Notes: a model not told the origin generated them from the letters alone. Positions 15,209 through 24,124 are shown, counted from the first letter of the stretch. The stretch: 46,835 bases of DNA from Oligoflexia bacterium (GCA_023250675.1 JAHFAE010000015.1:1-46835); one strand, 5' to 3'. Translations and numbers: made by a program.

Positions 15209-16156
15209 ATGCAAATGACCACTGGTTTTTTGACAAGAATTTATCTTGTCGGGATTTTGTGTTGTTTTCTAGGATCAAATCTAAAGGTGTATGCAGCGGT
15301 CACCGAAACCGGCAAAAAAATAGAAAAATCCTTAATTGAGCAAGACATAAAGATAGCTAACAAGATCGACGAATTTGCTAGCGACATCGATACGGCCATG
15401 TCGGGTTCAAATAGCGCTGGGAGAAACCGCACTAATATTGTCTTAAGAAATCAACTCAATTGGGCCGAAGGAGGAACATTCACATACACTCCTCATATTG
15501 ACCTCAATTTGAGGCTCCCCAATTTAGAGAAAAAATGGCAACTCAAATTTACGACTTATGACGCCGATGAGGTGGACCGAGGTATTAATCGAGGTAGAGT
15601 TAAGACTACTCCCATTGCAGAGAATTACGGTGGTAGTGTAGGGCTTTTACAAAAACTTGGGCGAATCACCACTGAATTTCAACCCCGAGTTGAAATTAAG
15701 AATCCCGTGACCCTTTCTTATTTGTTAAAATTTCGCACAAATATAGAAGAAAAGATTTTAACTTTTAAGCCTGAACTCCAGCTCTTCGCAAGATCAGATA
15801 GTGGAGTTGGGCAATTTACAAGTTTCAATTTTGATATTCCACTATACAAGACCCTGGCTCTGACACTCATAAACGAAGAGCAATATCAAGATCGAGCAAA
15901 TATTTTTTCGACCAACGAGGGATTGAGTTTTGGATTTAGTTACAATGATTACATGACTCAGAGTTTATCACTGATGTATGAGTCATCTAGCCGCCCTAAT
16001 TTTCATTTGGATCGGTACATCATTGCCTCAGGATTTACTCATAAGATTTATAAAAATGTTTTGCATTACACTGTGGTGCCATACTTGGCGTTTCCAAGAA
16101 ATTTAGACTTTAAGGGTTCTCCGGGTGTGAATTTCGAACTCGATATTATCTTTTGA
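15209..16156 (+). CDS. Outer-membrane beta-barrel protein with N-terminal helix
   Basis: 315 residues from ATG 15209; a second in-frame ATG at 15215 is better spaced (eight bases) from AAGGTG at 15201-15206 and may be the true start. The signal peptide LTRIYLVGILCCFLGSNLKVYA is followed by about 40 charged, helical residues (TGKKIEKSLIEQDIKIANKI) that could form a coiled coil. A barrel with long strands follows (TYTPHIDLNLRLPN, LTFKPELQLFARS, LSFGFSYNDYM) and ends in LDIIF, a typical C-terminal barrel signature. Porin or transport function is unknown. The gene is divergent from the small barrel on the left. Confidence 0.72.
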   Translation: MQMTTGFLTRIYLVGILCCFLGSNLKVYAAVTETGKKIEKSLIEQDIKIANKIDEFASDIDTAMSGSNSAGRNRTNIVLRNQLNWAEGGTFTYTPHIDLNLRLPNLEKKWQLKFTTYDADEVDRGINRGRVKTTPIAENYGGSVGLLQKLGRITTEFQPRVEIKNPVTLSYLLKFRTNIEEKILTFKPELQLFARSDSGVGQFTSFNFDIPLYKTLALTLINEEQYQDRANIFSTNEGLSFGFSYNDYMTQSLSLMYESSSRPNFHLDRYIIASGFTHKIYKNVLHYTVVPYLAFPRNLDFKGSPGVNFELDIIF

Positions 16157-16212
16157 CGAAATGCAAAAAACTGTAGTGCATCGCCGAGGCGCGTAGCTAT
16201 TGATTCGTGACG

Positions 16213-17547
16213 TCAGATTTTTGATCGCCCCAAAAGATCTCGCGAATCAAGTTTTCTGTATTCTTTAACAGTTTCGATGAAATTAATGATTTTACCTGAA
16301 AGTGCTTTATTAGATTTATTGGCCAACGCGATGGCATCATCAAACCGCATATTGCGATACGCCATCATCATATCGCGGTCCGTATTGGCCTCAACATTAA
16401 CCCCAATACTTCGAAGAAAATTCTTTGTCGTAACAGCGTATTGTAAATAAAGATTCATTTTATGGATAAACGCAATTCCTTTTCCAGTGAGATCAAGCTG
16501 CCAAAGCGATGTTTTTGCTTTAAGCTCGGCCGTTGCTGCTTCGGGATGAACGACCACTCCGGCCCAGAGTGATGTGTCAACTTCATGAAGTTTTCCAAAC
16601 GCCATGGCGGCCAAAAAATTATGGCGAAAGTGCAAGAGTCTTACTGCCAATGGGGCATTGTCTTGAATGGTTTCAATGTACGCAGGAATTTCCTCATAAT
16701 TCTTTTTTCCTAAATTGTAGTCACCGTATTGGGTGAGGGCTTTTGTGACCATGGAGTACATAGAAACAGGCTGTACACCCGTTTTTACGAATACTTCGCT
16801 TTGGCTGGGATTGACTTTATGCATGGTTGCTGACAGCGCAAGAAGGGCTCGTTGATTGTTTGTTTGAACAAGTGTTGAATAATCGTCTTTATTTTTTGAT
16901 GTTTCGTGCCAAGACTTTGTCAAATAATCACGAGGTGACTTCAAAAATAATGCAATTTCATGAATGATTTCGTCGGTCATTGTTTTAGAAACTAAACTTT
17001 CAATTTTTGCAAAGTACTCGGTGGCTGCGAGATCCATCAGTTCTAATCTCTTCGCACCATCGTCTTTGCCTGAGTTTTTCCAAAGTTGGTACTCGTAAGT
17101 AAGATGATACTTAAACGCTTCTGACAATTTATCCTTCATTGTTAAGGCAGCCATTAACGAATCATAGGTATCTTTTCGAAGTTGCGCCGAAATGGCTTGT
17201 CTGGTGTCAGAGTACATATTGTCCATGTTTCGATCGGTACGAGAAATAATGGATTCCATATTGCTACTGTTTTTATTGGTTTGAATAACTTGAGCTAACA
17301 TTTTTGTGCTTGTTTCATTAGTCTGAATAACTTGCTGAAGCATTTCTCCACTTGTTCTGTCTGTGCTGACCACATTTTCTGCCATTTTTTTGCTGGTTTC
17401 ATCGGTGGACTTGACATGGGCCAACATTTCTTTCATGTCCGCTGACATGTCGTTGGTTTTTTCTTTCATTTCCTTCATATCTTTAAAAGCAGAACAGCCC
17501 GTGGCCAAGGCAATACAAACGATCAGCAACAAACGATAAGATTTCAC
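16213..17547 (-). CDS. Lipoprotein with 14-residue tandem coiled-coil repeat
   Basis: 444 residues. GTG 17547 is eight bases after AGGAG. The signal peptide ends in the lipobox LATGC (Cys18). Residues about 31-114 contain five to six tandem 14-residue units (for example VVSTDRTSGEMLQQ, VIQTNETSTKMLAQ, VIQTNKNSSNMESI). This is two heptads per unit, a predicted long coiled coil rising from the membrane anchor. The remaining 330 residues are helical, with conserved-looking LLHFRHNFLAAMAFGKLHEV, and have no recognised domain. The architecture suggests a spacer or stalk carrying a helical head in the periplasm or on the surface. It is a single gene, divergent from the aldolase. Confidence 0.75.
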   Translation of the reverse strand: MKSYRLLLIVCIALATGCSAFKDMKEMKEKTNDMSADMKEMLAHVKSTDETSKKMAENVVSTDRTSGEMLQQVIQTNETSTKMLAQVIQTNKNSSNMESIISRTDRNMDNMYSDTRQAISAQLRKDTYDSLMAALTMKDKLSEAFKYHLTYEYQLWKNSGKDDGAKRLELMDLAATEYFAKIESLVSKTMTDEIIHEIALFLKSPRDYLTKSWHETSKNKDDYSTLVQTNNQRALLALSATMHKVNPSQSEVFVKTGVQPVSMYSMVTKALTQYGDYNLGKKNYEEIPAYIETIQDNAPLAVRLLHFRHNFLAAMAFGKLHEVDTSLWAGVVVHPEAATAELKAKTSLWQLDLTGKGIAFIHKMNLYLQYAVTTKNFLRSIGVNVEANTDRDMMMAYRNMRFDDAIALANKSNKALSGKIINFIETVKEYRKLDSRDLLGRSKI

Positions 17548-17751
17548 AGCAATGCTCCTATTTTAGTAACCAGTGTCTATGAGCACGCACTATGCCAAGT
17601 CCTAACCCGAAGAAATCGATAGTAGGCCCTCAAAACGACGTCTATGGATTAGACATGGCCGAAAACTGTTAGTAGAAATAGCAAATTGCCTTGCTCCATT
17701 GGGCAACCCAGTGTAGGTCTAACCTATTGATATAATTAAAGGAGCATCGTC

Positions 17752-18672
17752 ATGACCCCAAGGGTAAAAGAAATCCTCAGCTGGTATCAATCTGACAATC
17801 CTGGAGTGCTTTCAAATTTGGCTCGGCTTATGAATTCGGGTCGACTTGCCGGCACGGGCAAATTTGTTATATTGCCTGTTGATCAAGGTTTTGAGCATGG
17901 CCCAGCAAGATCATTTGCTGTGAATTCTCCTGGCTATGATCCCAATTACCATTTTGAACTTGCGATTGAAGCGGGCTGCAATGGTTACGCGGCTCCCCTT
18001 GGCTTTATAGAAGCAGGCTCCAGGCAATTTGCAGGTGAATTGCCGCTCATCCTAAAAATGAATAATTCCGATGTTCTCCATTCAGGCAAAGATCCAAAAT
18101 CAGCAGTGACATCTTCGGTAGCTGACGCTTTACGCCTTGGTTGTGCCGCCGTGGGATTTACGATTTATCCCGGAAGTTCTCAAAGAAACGAGATGTATCA
18201 TGAGTTTCGCGAAATTTCTCTTGAGGCAAAAAGCAAAGGATTAGCTGTTGTGCTTTGGGCTTATCCGCGAGGGAGTGGGATGTCTAAAGAAGGTGAAACT
18301 GCCATCGACGTGGTTGCTTACGCAGCACAAATATCTGCCCAACTGGGTGCTCATATAATTAAAGTCAAAATTCCTAATGATTTTGTCGAGCAAGTCGAGG
18401 CCAAAAAAGTTTATGAGAAAATGCAGATTCCTATTGGTACCCTTCCAGATAGAATAAAGCATGTAGTTCAGAGTGCGTTTAATGGGAGGCGAATCGTAAT
18501 ATTTTCAGGTGGAGTTACAAAAACCGATAATGACGTACTCGAAGAAATAAAAGGAATTGCTGCGGGCGGAGGATTTGGAAGCATTATGGGGCGAAACGCC
18601 TTTCAAAGACCAAAGGCAGAAGCCATAAAGTTGTTAAATCAAGTTCAGGATATTCTAAAAAACACGAGATAG
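17752..18672 (+). CDS. fbaB: Class I fructose-bisphosphate aldolase, FbaB/DhnA type
   Basis: 306 residues. ATG 17752 follows AAAGGAG. It splits fructose 1,6-bisphosphate to two triose phosphates, or runs in reverse for gluconeogenesis. VILPVDQGFEHGP, FKxxIExGCNGYAAPLG-type text, GFTIYPGS and HIIKVKIP (candidate Schiff-base Lys on strand 6), then the phosphate-binding FSGGVTK and GGGFGSIMGRN, identify the DeoC/FbaB family rather than the zinc class II enzyme. The length matches the archaeal and bacterial type IA enzymes. It lies twelve bases before lysS and is likely co-transcribed with it. Confidence 0.92.
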   Translation: MTPRVKEILSWYQSDNPGVLSNLARLMNSGRLAGTGKFVILPVDQGFEHGPARSFAVNSPGYDPNYHFELAIEAGCNGYAAPLGFIEAGSRQFAGELPLILKMNNSDVLHSGKDPKSAVTSSVADALRLGCAAVGFTIYPGSSQRNEMYHEFREISLEAKSKGLAVVLWAYPRGSGMSKEGETAIDVVAYAAQISAQLGAHIIKVKIPNDFVEQVEAKKVYEKMQIPIGTLPDRIKHVVQSAFNGRRIVIFSGGVTKTDNDVLEEIKGIAAGGGFGSIMGRNAFQRPKAEAIKLLNQVQDILKNTR

Positions 18673-18684
18673 GAGCTACTGATC

Positions 18685-20163
18685 TTGCAGATCGAAGACA
18701 ATCCGATAAAAGCGGAGAAAAGAAGAAAGCTTGGGGAACTTCGAAAGCTGGGAATCAATGCATTTCCATATACTTTTGATCGCAATTATACGGTTGCAAA
18801 GCTTCGCGAAGATTTTGGCCACCTCAAACCCACAGATCATACTACAGGACCCACGGTGCGCCTGGCAGGTCGGGTTATGACTGTAAGATCCATGGGGAAG
18901 TCGACATTTTTCAATCTTCAAGATCAATCAGGCACCATACAAATTTATTTGAAAGCCTCAGAGCTGGTCGGCAACGACGCCGCTAGCTTTAATCTTTTAG
19001 ATCTTGGGGATATCGTCGGTGTAGAAGGCCTCATGTTTTCAACAAAGACCGGCGAGCTCACCTTAAGTGCAAAGAAATTTGAGATTCTTTGTAAAACCCT
19101 AGAGCCCTTACCCGATAAACACTCAGGTCTTGCCAATGTAGAGATAAAATATCGCTCTCGATATCTTGACTTGATTACAAACCCTGAATCTCGCCAAGTT
19201 TTTGAAGCCCGGTCCAAAATAATTAAAGAAATTAGAAATTTTTTAGACAATCGGGGATTTTTAGAAGTTGAAACCCCTGTGTTGCAGCCCCTCTATGGTG
19301 GTGCGGCGGCTCATCCGTTTAAGACTCACCATCGCACATTAGATATGAATTTATATTTAAAAATTTCACCTGAGCTTTATTTAAAGCGCCTCATCGTCGG
19401 CGGCTTTGAAAAAGTCTATGATCTCAATAAGAATTTTCGTAACGAAGGGATAGATCGATCACATAACCCTGAATTTACCATGATCGAATGGTACGAAGCT
19501 TATACCGACTACAATTATCAGATGAAGCAGTTTGAAGATTTAGTTTCGCACTTGGCCATGAAAATCTGTGGCAAAACGACTATTAGTTATCAAGGTGTTG
19601 ACATTAATTTAGCACCTCCCTGGCGGCGACAGACCATGATCGACGCTGTGAAGGAATACGCAAAATTTGACCCAACAGATATGAATGCTGAAGCCTTGTT
19701 TGAAAAGGCTAAATCATTGGGGAGTGATTTAGAAAAAGCTGTGAGTCGGGGCGAACTCATCGCTGAAATTTTTGAGCTGACTGCTGAGAAAAATTTGATT
19801 CAACCGACATTTGTGATGGATCACCCCGAAGAAATTTCACCGCTTTCTAAATCCCACCGAAAAGTAAAGGGGCTTGTGGAACGCTTTGAACCCTTTATTT
19901 GTGGAATGGAAGTCGGCAACGCTTTTTCAGAGCTCAATGACCCCGAAGAGCAGCGAAATCGCTTGATGGCTCAAGAAAAACTTCGAATTATTGACGCCGA
20001 AGCGCACCCCATGGACGAAGAATTTTTGCACGCTATTGATGTGGGAATGCCTCCGACCGGCGGAGTGGGGCTAGGAATAGAAAGAATAGTAATGCTTCTA
20101 ACCGATCAGGCTTCTATTCGGGATATTATTTTGTTTCCGACGATGAAACCTATTTCAAAATGA
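18685..20163 (+). CDS. lysS: Lysyl-tRNA synthetase, class II
   Basis: 492 residues from TTG 18685, nine bases after AGGAG. It charges tRNA-Lys. The N-terminal OB-fold anticodon-binding domain (about 55-150, VRLAGRVMTVRSMGKSTFF) is followed by the class II core. Motif 1 lies near LDNRGFLEVETPVLQ, motif 2 in FRNEGIDRSHNPEFTMIEWY, and motif 3 in GVGLGIERIVMLL. Length and all motifs are normal, so it should be functional. Its stop shares ATGA with the start of the rhodanese-like gene, coupling the two. Confidence 0.96.
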   Translation: MQIEDNPIKAEKRRKLGELRKLGINAFPYTFDRNYTVAKLREDFGHLKPTDHTTGPTVRLAGRVMTVRSMGKSTFFNLQDQSGTIQIYLKASELVGNDAASFNLLDLGDIVGVEGLMFSTKTGELTLSAKKFEILCKTLEPLPDKHSGLANVEIKYRSRYLDLITNPESRQVFEARSKIIKEIRNFLDNRGFLEVETPVLQPLYGGAAAHPFKTHHRTLDMNLYLKISPELYLKRLIVGGFEKVYDLNKNFRNEGIDRSHNPEFTMIEWYEAYTDYNYQMKQFEDLVSHLAMKICGKTTISYQGVDINLAPPWRRQTMIDAVKEYAKFDPTDMNAEALFEKAKSLGSDLEKAVSRGELIAEIFELTAEKNLIQPTFVMDHPEEISPLSKSHRKVKGLVERFEPFICGMEVGNAFSELNDPEEQRNRLMAQEKLRIIDAEAHPMDEEFLHAIDVGMPPTGGVGLGIERIVMLLTDQASIRDIILFPTMKPISK

Positions 20164-21107
20164 TTGGGGCAAATATCATCATTGGCTTCTACTCTATCCC
20201 CATATCTCTTTTGATTGTGGCATTATCGCCGATTAATGCAAGGGCTGACAAAATCGGTAGGCCTCCCGGTCTTATTATTGAATTAGAAAAGTCGCCAAAA
20301 TATGAAGAAAAAAAAGTTCAAGCCCATGGGCCCCTTATATTAGACACAAGAAAACCATTTGAGTATTCCATGGCCCACTTTGAAAACTCTTATCCTATTC
20401 GATGGGAAGATTTTAGCCAATCCGAAGAACCCCACCGAGGGGCGCTAGACCCAAACATCCATGTTCTCGTTCGTAAGCTTCAAGCTTTGGGGCTAGGTAA
20501 AGATCGTGAAGTTATAATTTTGGGCCAAGGTACCAAAGGCATTGGCGAAGAAGGTCGCATCGCGTGGATGCTCAATTACCTAGGTTTCAAAAAAATAAAA
20601 ACCGTGAATTTTAAATCTTTTAAAGGCAAAAAAGTGTTCGGCGAAGCCCCAGAAATTGCGAGCCTTCCAGGTTGGACTCCTAAGCCCGTTGAGGGTCTCA
20701 AAATCAGAAAGTCTGATTTAGAAAAACTTATTGAAAATTCAGAGAAAAAAACAGCACTCATTGACGTGAGATCCCCGGAAGAGTTTTCAGGAAATAAAAA
20801 TAAAGGTGAGAAACGTCGAGGGCATATTCCCGGTGCCATTAATATTCCTTGGAAGTCTTTCGTTGACGGAGAAGGAGAGCCCGTAAGTTCTGAAGTCGCC
20901 AAAGAAATTCTACAAAAACACAATGTGAATCTTGGTTCGACAATTATTTTTTATTCTTCGCTGGGAGTGGAATCTGGCTATGCGACCTTTGTGGCAACTC
21001 GGGCTGGGCTAAATGCCAAAAACTACGATGGGTCATTTTGGGAATGGGCCGACGACCCAAACGTTGAAGTGACTATGAGGGTATCTGGGAATGTATCTGG
21101 GGACTAA
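20160..21107 (+). CDS. Exported double-rhodanese protein without the catalytic cysteine
   Basis: 315 residues; ATG 20160 overlaps the lysS stop by four bases. A hydrophobic N terminus (IIIGFYSIPISLLIVALSPINARA) is a signal peptide. There are two rhodanese-like domains. The first (about 50-165) has LILDTRKPFEYSMAHF...REVIILGQGTKGIGEEGRIAWML. The second (about 180-310) has ALIDVRSPEEF, RGHIPGAINIPW and TIIFYSSLGVESGYATF. In active sulfurtransferases the last motif reads YCxxGxxx with a persulfide Cys; here Ser266 replaces it, and the first domain has none either. It is therefore probably a binding or scaffolding protein of the SseA/TST family in the periplasm. The coupling to lysS is probably only operonic. 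Confidence 0.85.
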   Translation: MIGANIIIGFYSIPISLLIVALSPINARADKIGRPPGLIIELEKSPKYEEKKVQAHGPLILDTRKPFEYSMAHFENSYPIRWEDFSQSEEPHRGALDPNIHVLVRKLQALGLGKDREVIILGQGTKGIGEEGRIAWMLNYLGFKKIKTVNFKSFKGKKVFGEAPEIASLPGWTPKPVEGLKIRKSDLEKLIENSEKKTALIDVRSPEEFSGNKNKGEKRRGHIPGAINIPWKSFVDGEGEPVSSEVAKEILQKHNVNLGSTIIFYSSLGVESGYATFVATRAGLNAKNYDGSFWEWADDPNVEVTMRVSGNVSGD

Positions 21108-21165
21108 TCAGTTAGAACTAGTTAACCAAGTTTCCCTTTGCGAAAAAAGTTAATAATTCACTCCT

Positions 21166-21597
21166 CTATCGTTTCGATTTACTATCGATTTTAAAAATAG
21201 AATGAAGAAGAAAAGGTATAATCAGAGCAATCCCCAAATAAGTATGAAGCTTTGCCACTCCATCTCTTAAATGATCATCGGTAATATAGAAAAGCCCAGG
21301 AACTGTGATACAAACAATGATAAGAGACGCGAAAAACACGAGTCCGGACTTCTTACCTTTATCTCGTCTTAGTTTTGGGCCGATGTGCTTAGAGTAAAGA
21401 TGACCAAATAAGAAGAAAAACCAAAGGCCCAATATAGAATGACTTCGAAGAGTCCACATTTTAGTCCTAGAAAAAGGATTGTTCAAATCATCCTGTGAGC
21501 TGCTAAATATTTCGATGGCAAAGTAAAAAACGCCTGTAAGAAATAAGAGCAAAAACGTAAAGTAAAAAATCTTTTTGAGCTTTGTTTGCATTTTCAT
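21166..21597 (-). CDS. Four-helix membrane protein, possible b-type cytochrome (DUF4405-like)
   Basis: 143 residues, starting in ATGA with the ApbE stop. There are four membrane helices at about 8-28, 50-68, 86-105 and 117-133. Histidines occur near helix ends: RSHSILGLW and FGHLYSKH around helix 2, KLHTYLG and LLHSIF around helix 4. Paired histidines on two helices would suit haem b binding, as in DUF4405 and cytochrome b561-like proteins, which are often found beside FMN-binding proteins. I infer it passes electrons from the quinone pool or NAD(P)H side to the flavoprotein encoded in the same operon. Haem binding is unproven, and the last gene of the operon could also be a simple scaffold. 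Confidence 0.65.
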   Translation of the reverse strand: MKMQTKLKKIFYFTFLLLFLTGVFYFAIEIFSSSQDDLNNPFSRTKMWTLRSHSILGLWFFFLFGHLYSKHIGPKLRRDKGKKSGLVFFASLIIVCITVPGLFYITDDHLRDGVAKLHTYLGIALIIPFLLHSIFKIDSKSKR

Positions 21598-22505
21598 GCA
21601 AAGCCATACCCTTGGGTCACTTGTCCCATGCGATCAAATATCAAAATTTTTGAATTAAAGACAGAGCAGCATTTTTGAATCAGTTCTTCTGTCCCAAACA
21701 TCGCAACTTTTGTCATGGCATCGGCAGTGGTGCAGATTTTGGCCGCTGCAACGGCTGTAAAGCCTTCAGGAAGGTCGCTCCTAAACTCATTTCGGTAATT
21801 GGTTTTGCTTTTGGAGTTTTGTAATTTCGAAATTGGAGCTGAAGTGGCAATTGATTTTTCATAACTTTCATATTTTCTAAAGACGGGCTGGTCATAAAGG
21901 CCTAATCTCAATTCGGGGGTAGCTTCGATTTCGCCAAAATATCGAACGTCGCCTCCGGCGTTTACATGACCAGATAGGTTAGCCTTTTCTAAAAATTCGA
22001 CTGCGTTATCAACAATAAAACCTTTGGCGACTCCATTAAAGTCTAAAATAATCTCTCTATTTTTTTTCAAGAATATTTTATGATCTCTTTTGATCATCAC
22101 AATGGGGGAATCAAGCAAATACTTATCTTCTTGAATTTCTGCATCATACGGGGAGGCATTTGCAAGCGAAATAGAATTGTTCACAATATTATAGAAATCA
22201 TTTGCTCCAACAAAGGGATTAAAAGCTCCGCCAGAATTCTTATAAAAGTTTAAGGCTAATTGTAGGCAATCATAGAAAGAAATACAAACTTCAAGTTCCC
22301 CACGTATGGGCAAACGATTGAACAGCGTAATTAAGGAATCTTCATCGTGAAAGTTAAACACTTTTTCAAGATCAAATATGGTTTGAAAAGCGCCGTCGGC
22401 AATCAGATCTAATTCAGATTTACTTTGCTCTTCTCTTAGAAAAATTTCTACATACGTCCCCAATAAAGGACGAACCGATCTAAATTCTTTTTTTAATGAT
22501 GTCAT
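21594..22505 (-). CDS. apbE: FAD:protein FMN transferase
   Basis: 303 residues from ATG 22505, overlapping the FMN-binding gene by 26 bases. ApbE enzymes hydrolyse FAD and attach FMN to a Thr of partner proteins. Seen: RPLLGTYVEI at the N terminus, DFNGVAKGFIVD (the substrate loop), NAGGDVRYFG, SIATSAP, and TTADAMTKVAMFG with the conserved Asp/Thr metal ligands. Length is normal. No obvious lipobox or signal peptide is present, so a cytoplasmic site (as in some bacteria) is possible, or an uncleaved N terminus. Its substrate is almost certainly the FMN-binding protein immediately upstream. Confidence 0.93.
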   Translation of the reverse strand: MTSLKKEFRSVRPLLGTYVEIFLREEQSKSELDLIADGAFQTIFDLEKVFNFHDEDSLITLFNRLPIRGELEVCISFYDCLQLALNFYKNSGGAFNPFVGANDFYNIVNNSISLANASPYDAEIQEDKYLLDSPIVMIKRDHKIFLKKNREIILDFNGVAKGFIVDNAVEFLEKANLSGHVNAGGDVRYFGEIEATPELRLGLYDQPVFRKYESYEKSIATSAPISKLQNSKSKTNYRNEFRSDLPEGFTAVAAAKICTTADAMTKVAMFGTEELIQKCCSVFNSKILIFDRMGQVTQGYGFA

Positions 22506-23013
22506 AAGTAATTAGAATTCTCTTTACACCTGAGGTGACATGGGACGCAGAAAGTGTGGCTCCGCTAATATTTTTTATGTCATCGTCAAGCTTAAATGGT
22601 TCGTCTTTTGATTTACTTTGAAATTGCTTTCGCCATGTTTCATTTTTGATTTGATGGCCGTAGGACTCACGATATTCTAAAATCTCGACACCTTTCACGC
22701 GACCCTCTTGGGTCACACCTACGGCATAAGTGATAAACTCGTGTTTACCTAAAACCTGATCTACGAAGACGCAATCTTTTGAAGTATTTGTCCATAGCAC
22801 AAACTGGGGAGTTCGAACCTTATCCCCTGATGTTTCCTCCACTAGTTTTTTTTCTTCGTCCGTGAGTTGAAAAGTATTTCTCGTAAACTTAGAATCTTTA
22901 AAAATACTTGTGACGGATTGTTCATCACTCATGTAAACTGCAGCGATTGAGTTAACTGCGACAACGGGCCCCAACAATAAGGCCCAAGGTGCAACCTTAG
23001 TGAGCGTGTTCAT
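22480..23013 (-). CDS. FMN-binding domain protein, ApbE substrate
   Basis: 177 residues from ATG 23013, with GGTGGAG five bases upstream; a longer frame exists but starts inside the barrel gene. A signal peptide or anchor (LTKVAPWALLLGPVVAVNSIAA) leads to an FMN_bind domain (about 60-170) with VGVTQEGRVKGVEILEYRE, GHQI, and DIKNISGATLSAS. SGAT (residues 150-153) matches the ApbE flavinylation motif, making Thr153 the predicted FMN attachment site. It resembles RnfG/NqrC-type subunits, but no other Rnf or Nqr gene is near. Hence it belongs to the stand-alone extracytoplasmic flavoprotein systems. It overlaps the upstream barrel gene by 17 bases. Confidence 0.88.
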   Translation of the reverse strand: MNTLTKVAPWALLLGPVVAVNSIAAVYMSDEQSVTSIFKDSKFTRNTFQLTDEEKKLVEETSGDKVRTPQFVLWTNTSKDCVFVDQVLGKHEFITYAVGVTQEGRVKGVEILEYRESYGHQIKNETWRKQFQSKSKDEPFKLDDDIKNISGATLSASHVTSGVKRILITYDIIKKRI

Positions 23014-23902
23014 GTTCTCCACCAATGGGGATTCCAAAAGCCAATCGAATTTCAAATTTCTCATGTTGTGCTAAATGAGCATAGTTGCTCGTCACAGCTT
23101 GTCCATCAGACCCAGTGCCCAGATCCCTCGGCCAGCCCGCGATTTGGGGTAGTACTGTCAAATTAAGCCAATAGTTTTCGCTTCCATAGTGAACATTGGG
23201 GCCCGCAAAGTAAGCTGAGTGTTCTTGGTTTTTCATGTTCATTTCAGGAAACTCCATATGGTTTCGAAGTTCCAATCCCACAGACCAATTGCTTTGCAGT
23301 CGATAGGAGGCGCCCAGGGTGAATTCCACCCATAGTTCTTTGGCGTACTCTCCATCTTCTTTTTCCCATTCAGGTTCTAACATGAGGTTTGCCGCTGTTA
23401 TGAGTTCGTCATTAAGAAAGTTTTTTTGCAAAATCAAACGACCTTCAAGGGCTCTTTCGATTTTATCATCACCGGACATTCGATCCCGCAATGAAAGTTC
23501 TGGTTCCACATAAAATGCCAATCCAAATCCATCTTTGTAAGGGCTTAATACCCGATATAGAAGTTCCACTGAAACGCCGTTCACATTGAATTCACTGCGA
23601 TCGGAGAGATCTTTTGATACGTCCTCCGTATTATATTGATTTGCTCTGTTATTGTAGGAGCTATTGAGATAGAGCGCGCTTTGAAGTCGGTCGGTAATCC
23701 CGTATTCAATTTCATTTCGCAGATCCAAACTTGAGTAGTTGCCACGGGCTTTTCCTGACCGAAAAGTCTGTTTTTGCTCATACTCCCAATTTTGGGCTGG
23801 TGTGGTTTCGGCGGTGTAAATGTATCCAAACAAACCTTCGCTGGCATAAGATTTTGGAATAAACCACAAGGTGATGGCGAATAAGAAAATACTAAATTTC
23901 AT
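22997..23902 (-). CDS. Outer-membrane barrel heading flavinylation operon (DUF6662-like)
   Basis: 301 residues from ATG 23902, eight bases after GGAG; a longer frame to 23962 is unlikely because the signal peptide (MKFSIFLFAITLWFIPKSYA) begins here. The mature start EGLFGYIYTAETTPAQNWEY followed by TFRSGKARGNYSSLDLRNEIEYGITDR looks like the DUF6662 family as I remember it. The rest is barrel-type strands, and the C terminus is His/Glu-rich (GEHEHAH) and could bind metal. It is the first gene of the four-gene operon, so the barrel may give an outer-membrane route for the electron or metal chemistry done by the FMN protein. Confidence 0.75.
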   Translation of the reverse strand: MKFSIFLFAITLWFIPKSYASEGLFGYIYTAETTPAQNWEYEQKQTFRSGKARGNYSSLDLRNEIEYGITDRLQSALYLNSSYNNRANQYNTEDVSKDLSDRSEFNVNGVSVELLYRVLSPYKDGFGLAFYVEPELSLRDRMSGDDKIERALEGRLILQKNFLNDELITAANLMLEPEWEKEDGEYAKELWVEFTLGASYRLQSNWSVGLELRNHMEFPEMNMKNQEHSAYFAGPNVHYGSENYWLNLTVLPQIAGWPRDLGTGSDGQAVTSNYAHLAQHEKFEIRLAFGIPIGGEHEHAH

Positions 23903-24033
23903 TTCTGATGCTCCGTAGTAAAAGTTTGGCAAAGGCCTATCATAGTTTTTGATAAATCCCAAGAAATTAGCGGATTTGGCTGGTATTTCATTTAAGAAGC
24001 ATGTTTGCGGAAATCTCGATTCGCTAAAGGCTA

Positions 24034-24124
24034 TTCAACTTCTGTTCAACTTCAATAAAGGCCAAAAACTGGCCTGCTATTAGGGTTTTGTACACTTGCT
24101 ATATCCATAAATCCATTCAACTTC
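24034..24124 (+). repeat. Three direct copies of TTCAACTTC
   Basis: Copies at 24034-24042, 24045-24053 and 24116-24124 lie upstream of the HAD-like gene and the divergent flavinylation operon. The first two are 11 bases apart, one helical turn, as for a dimeric regulator. This is a candidate operator only. Confidence 0.3.
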
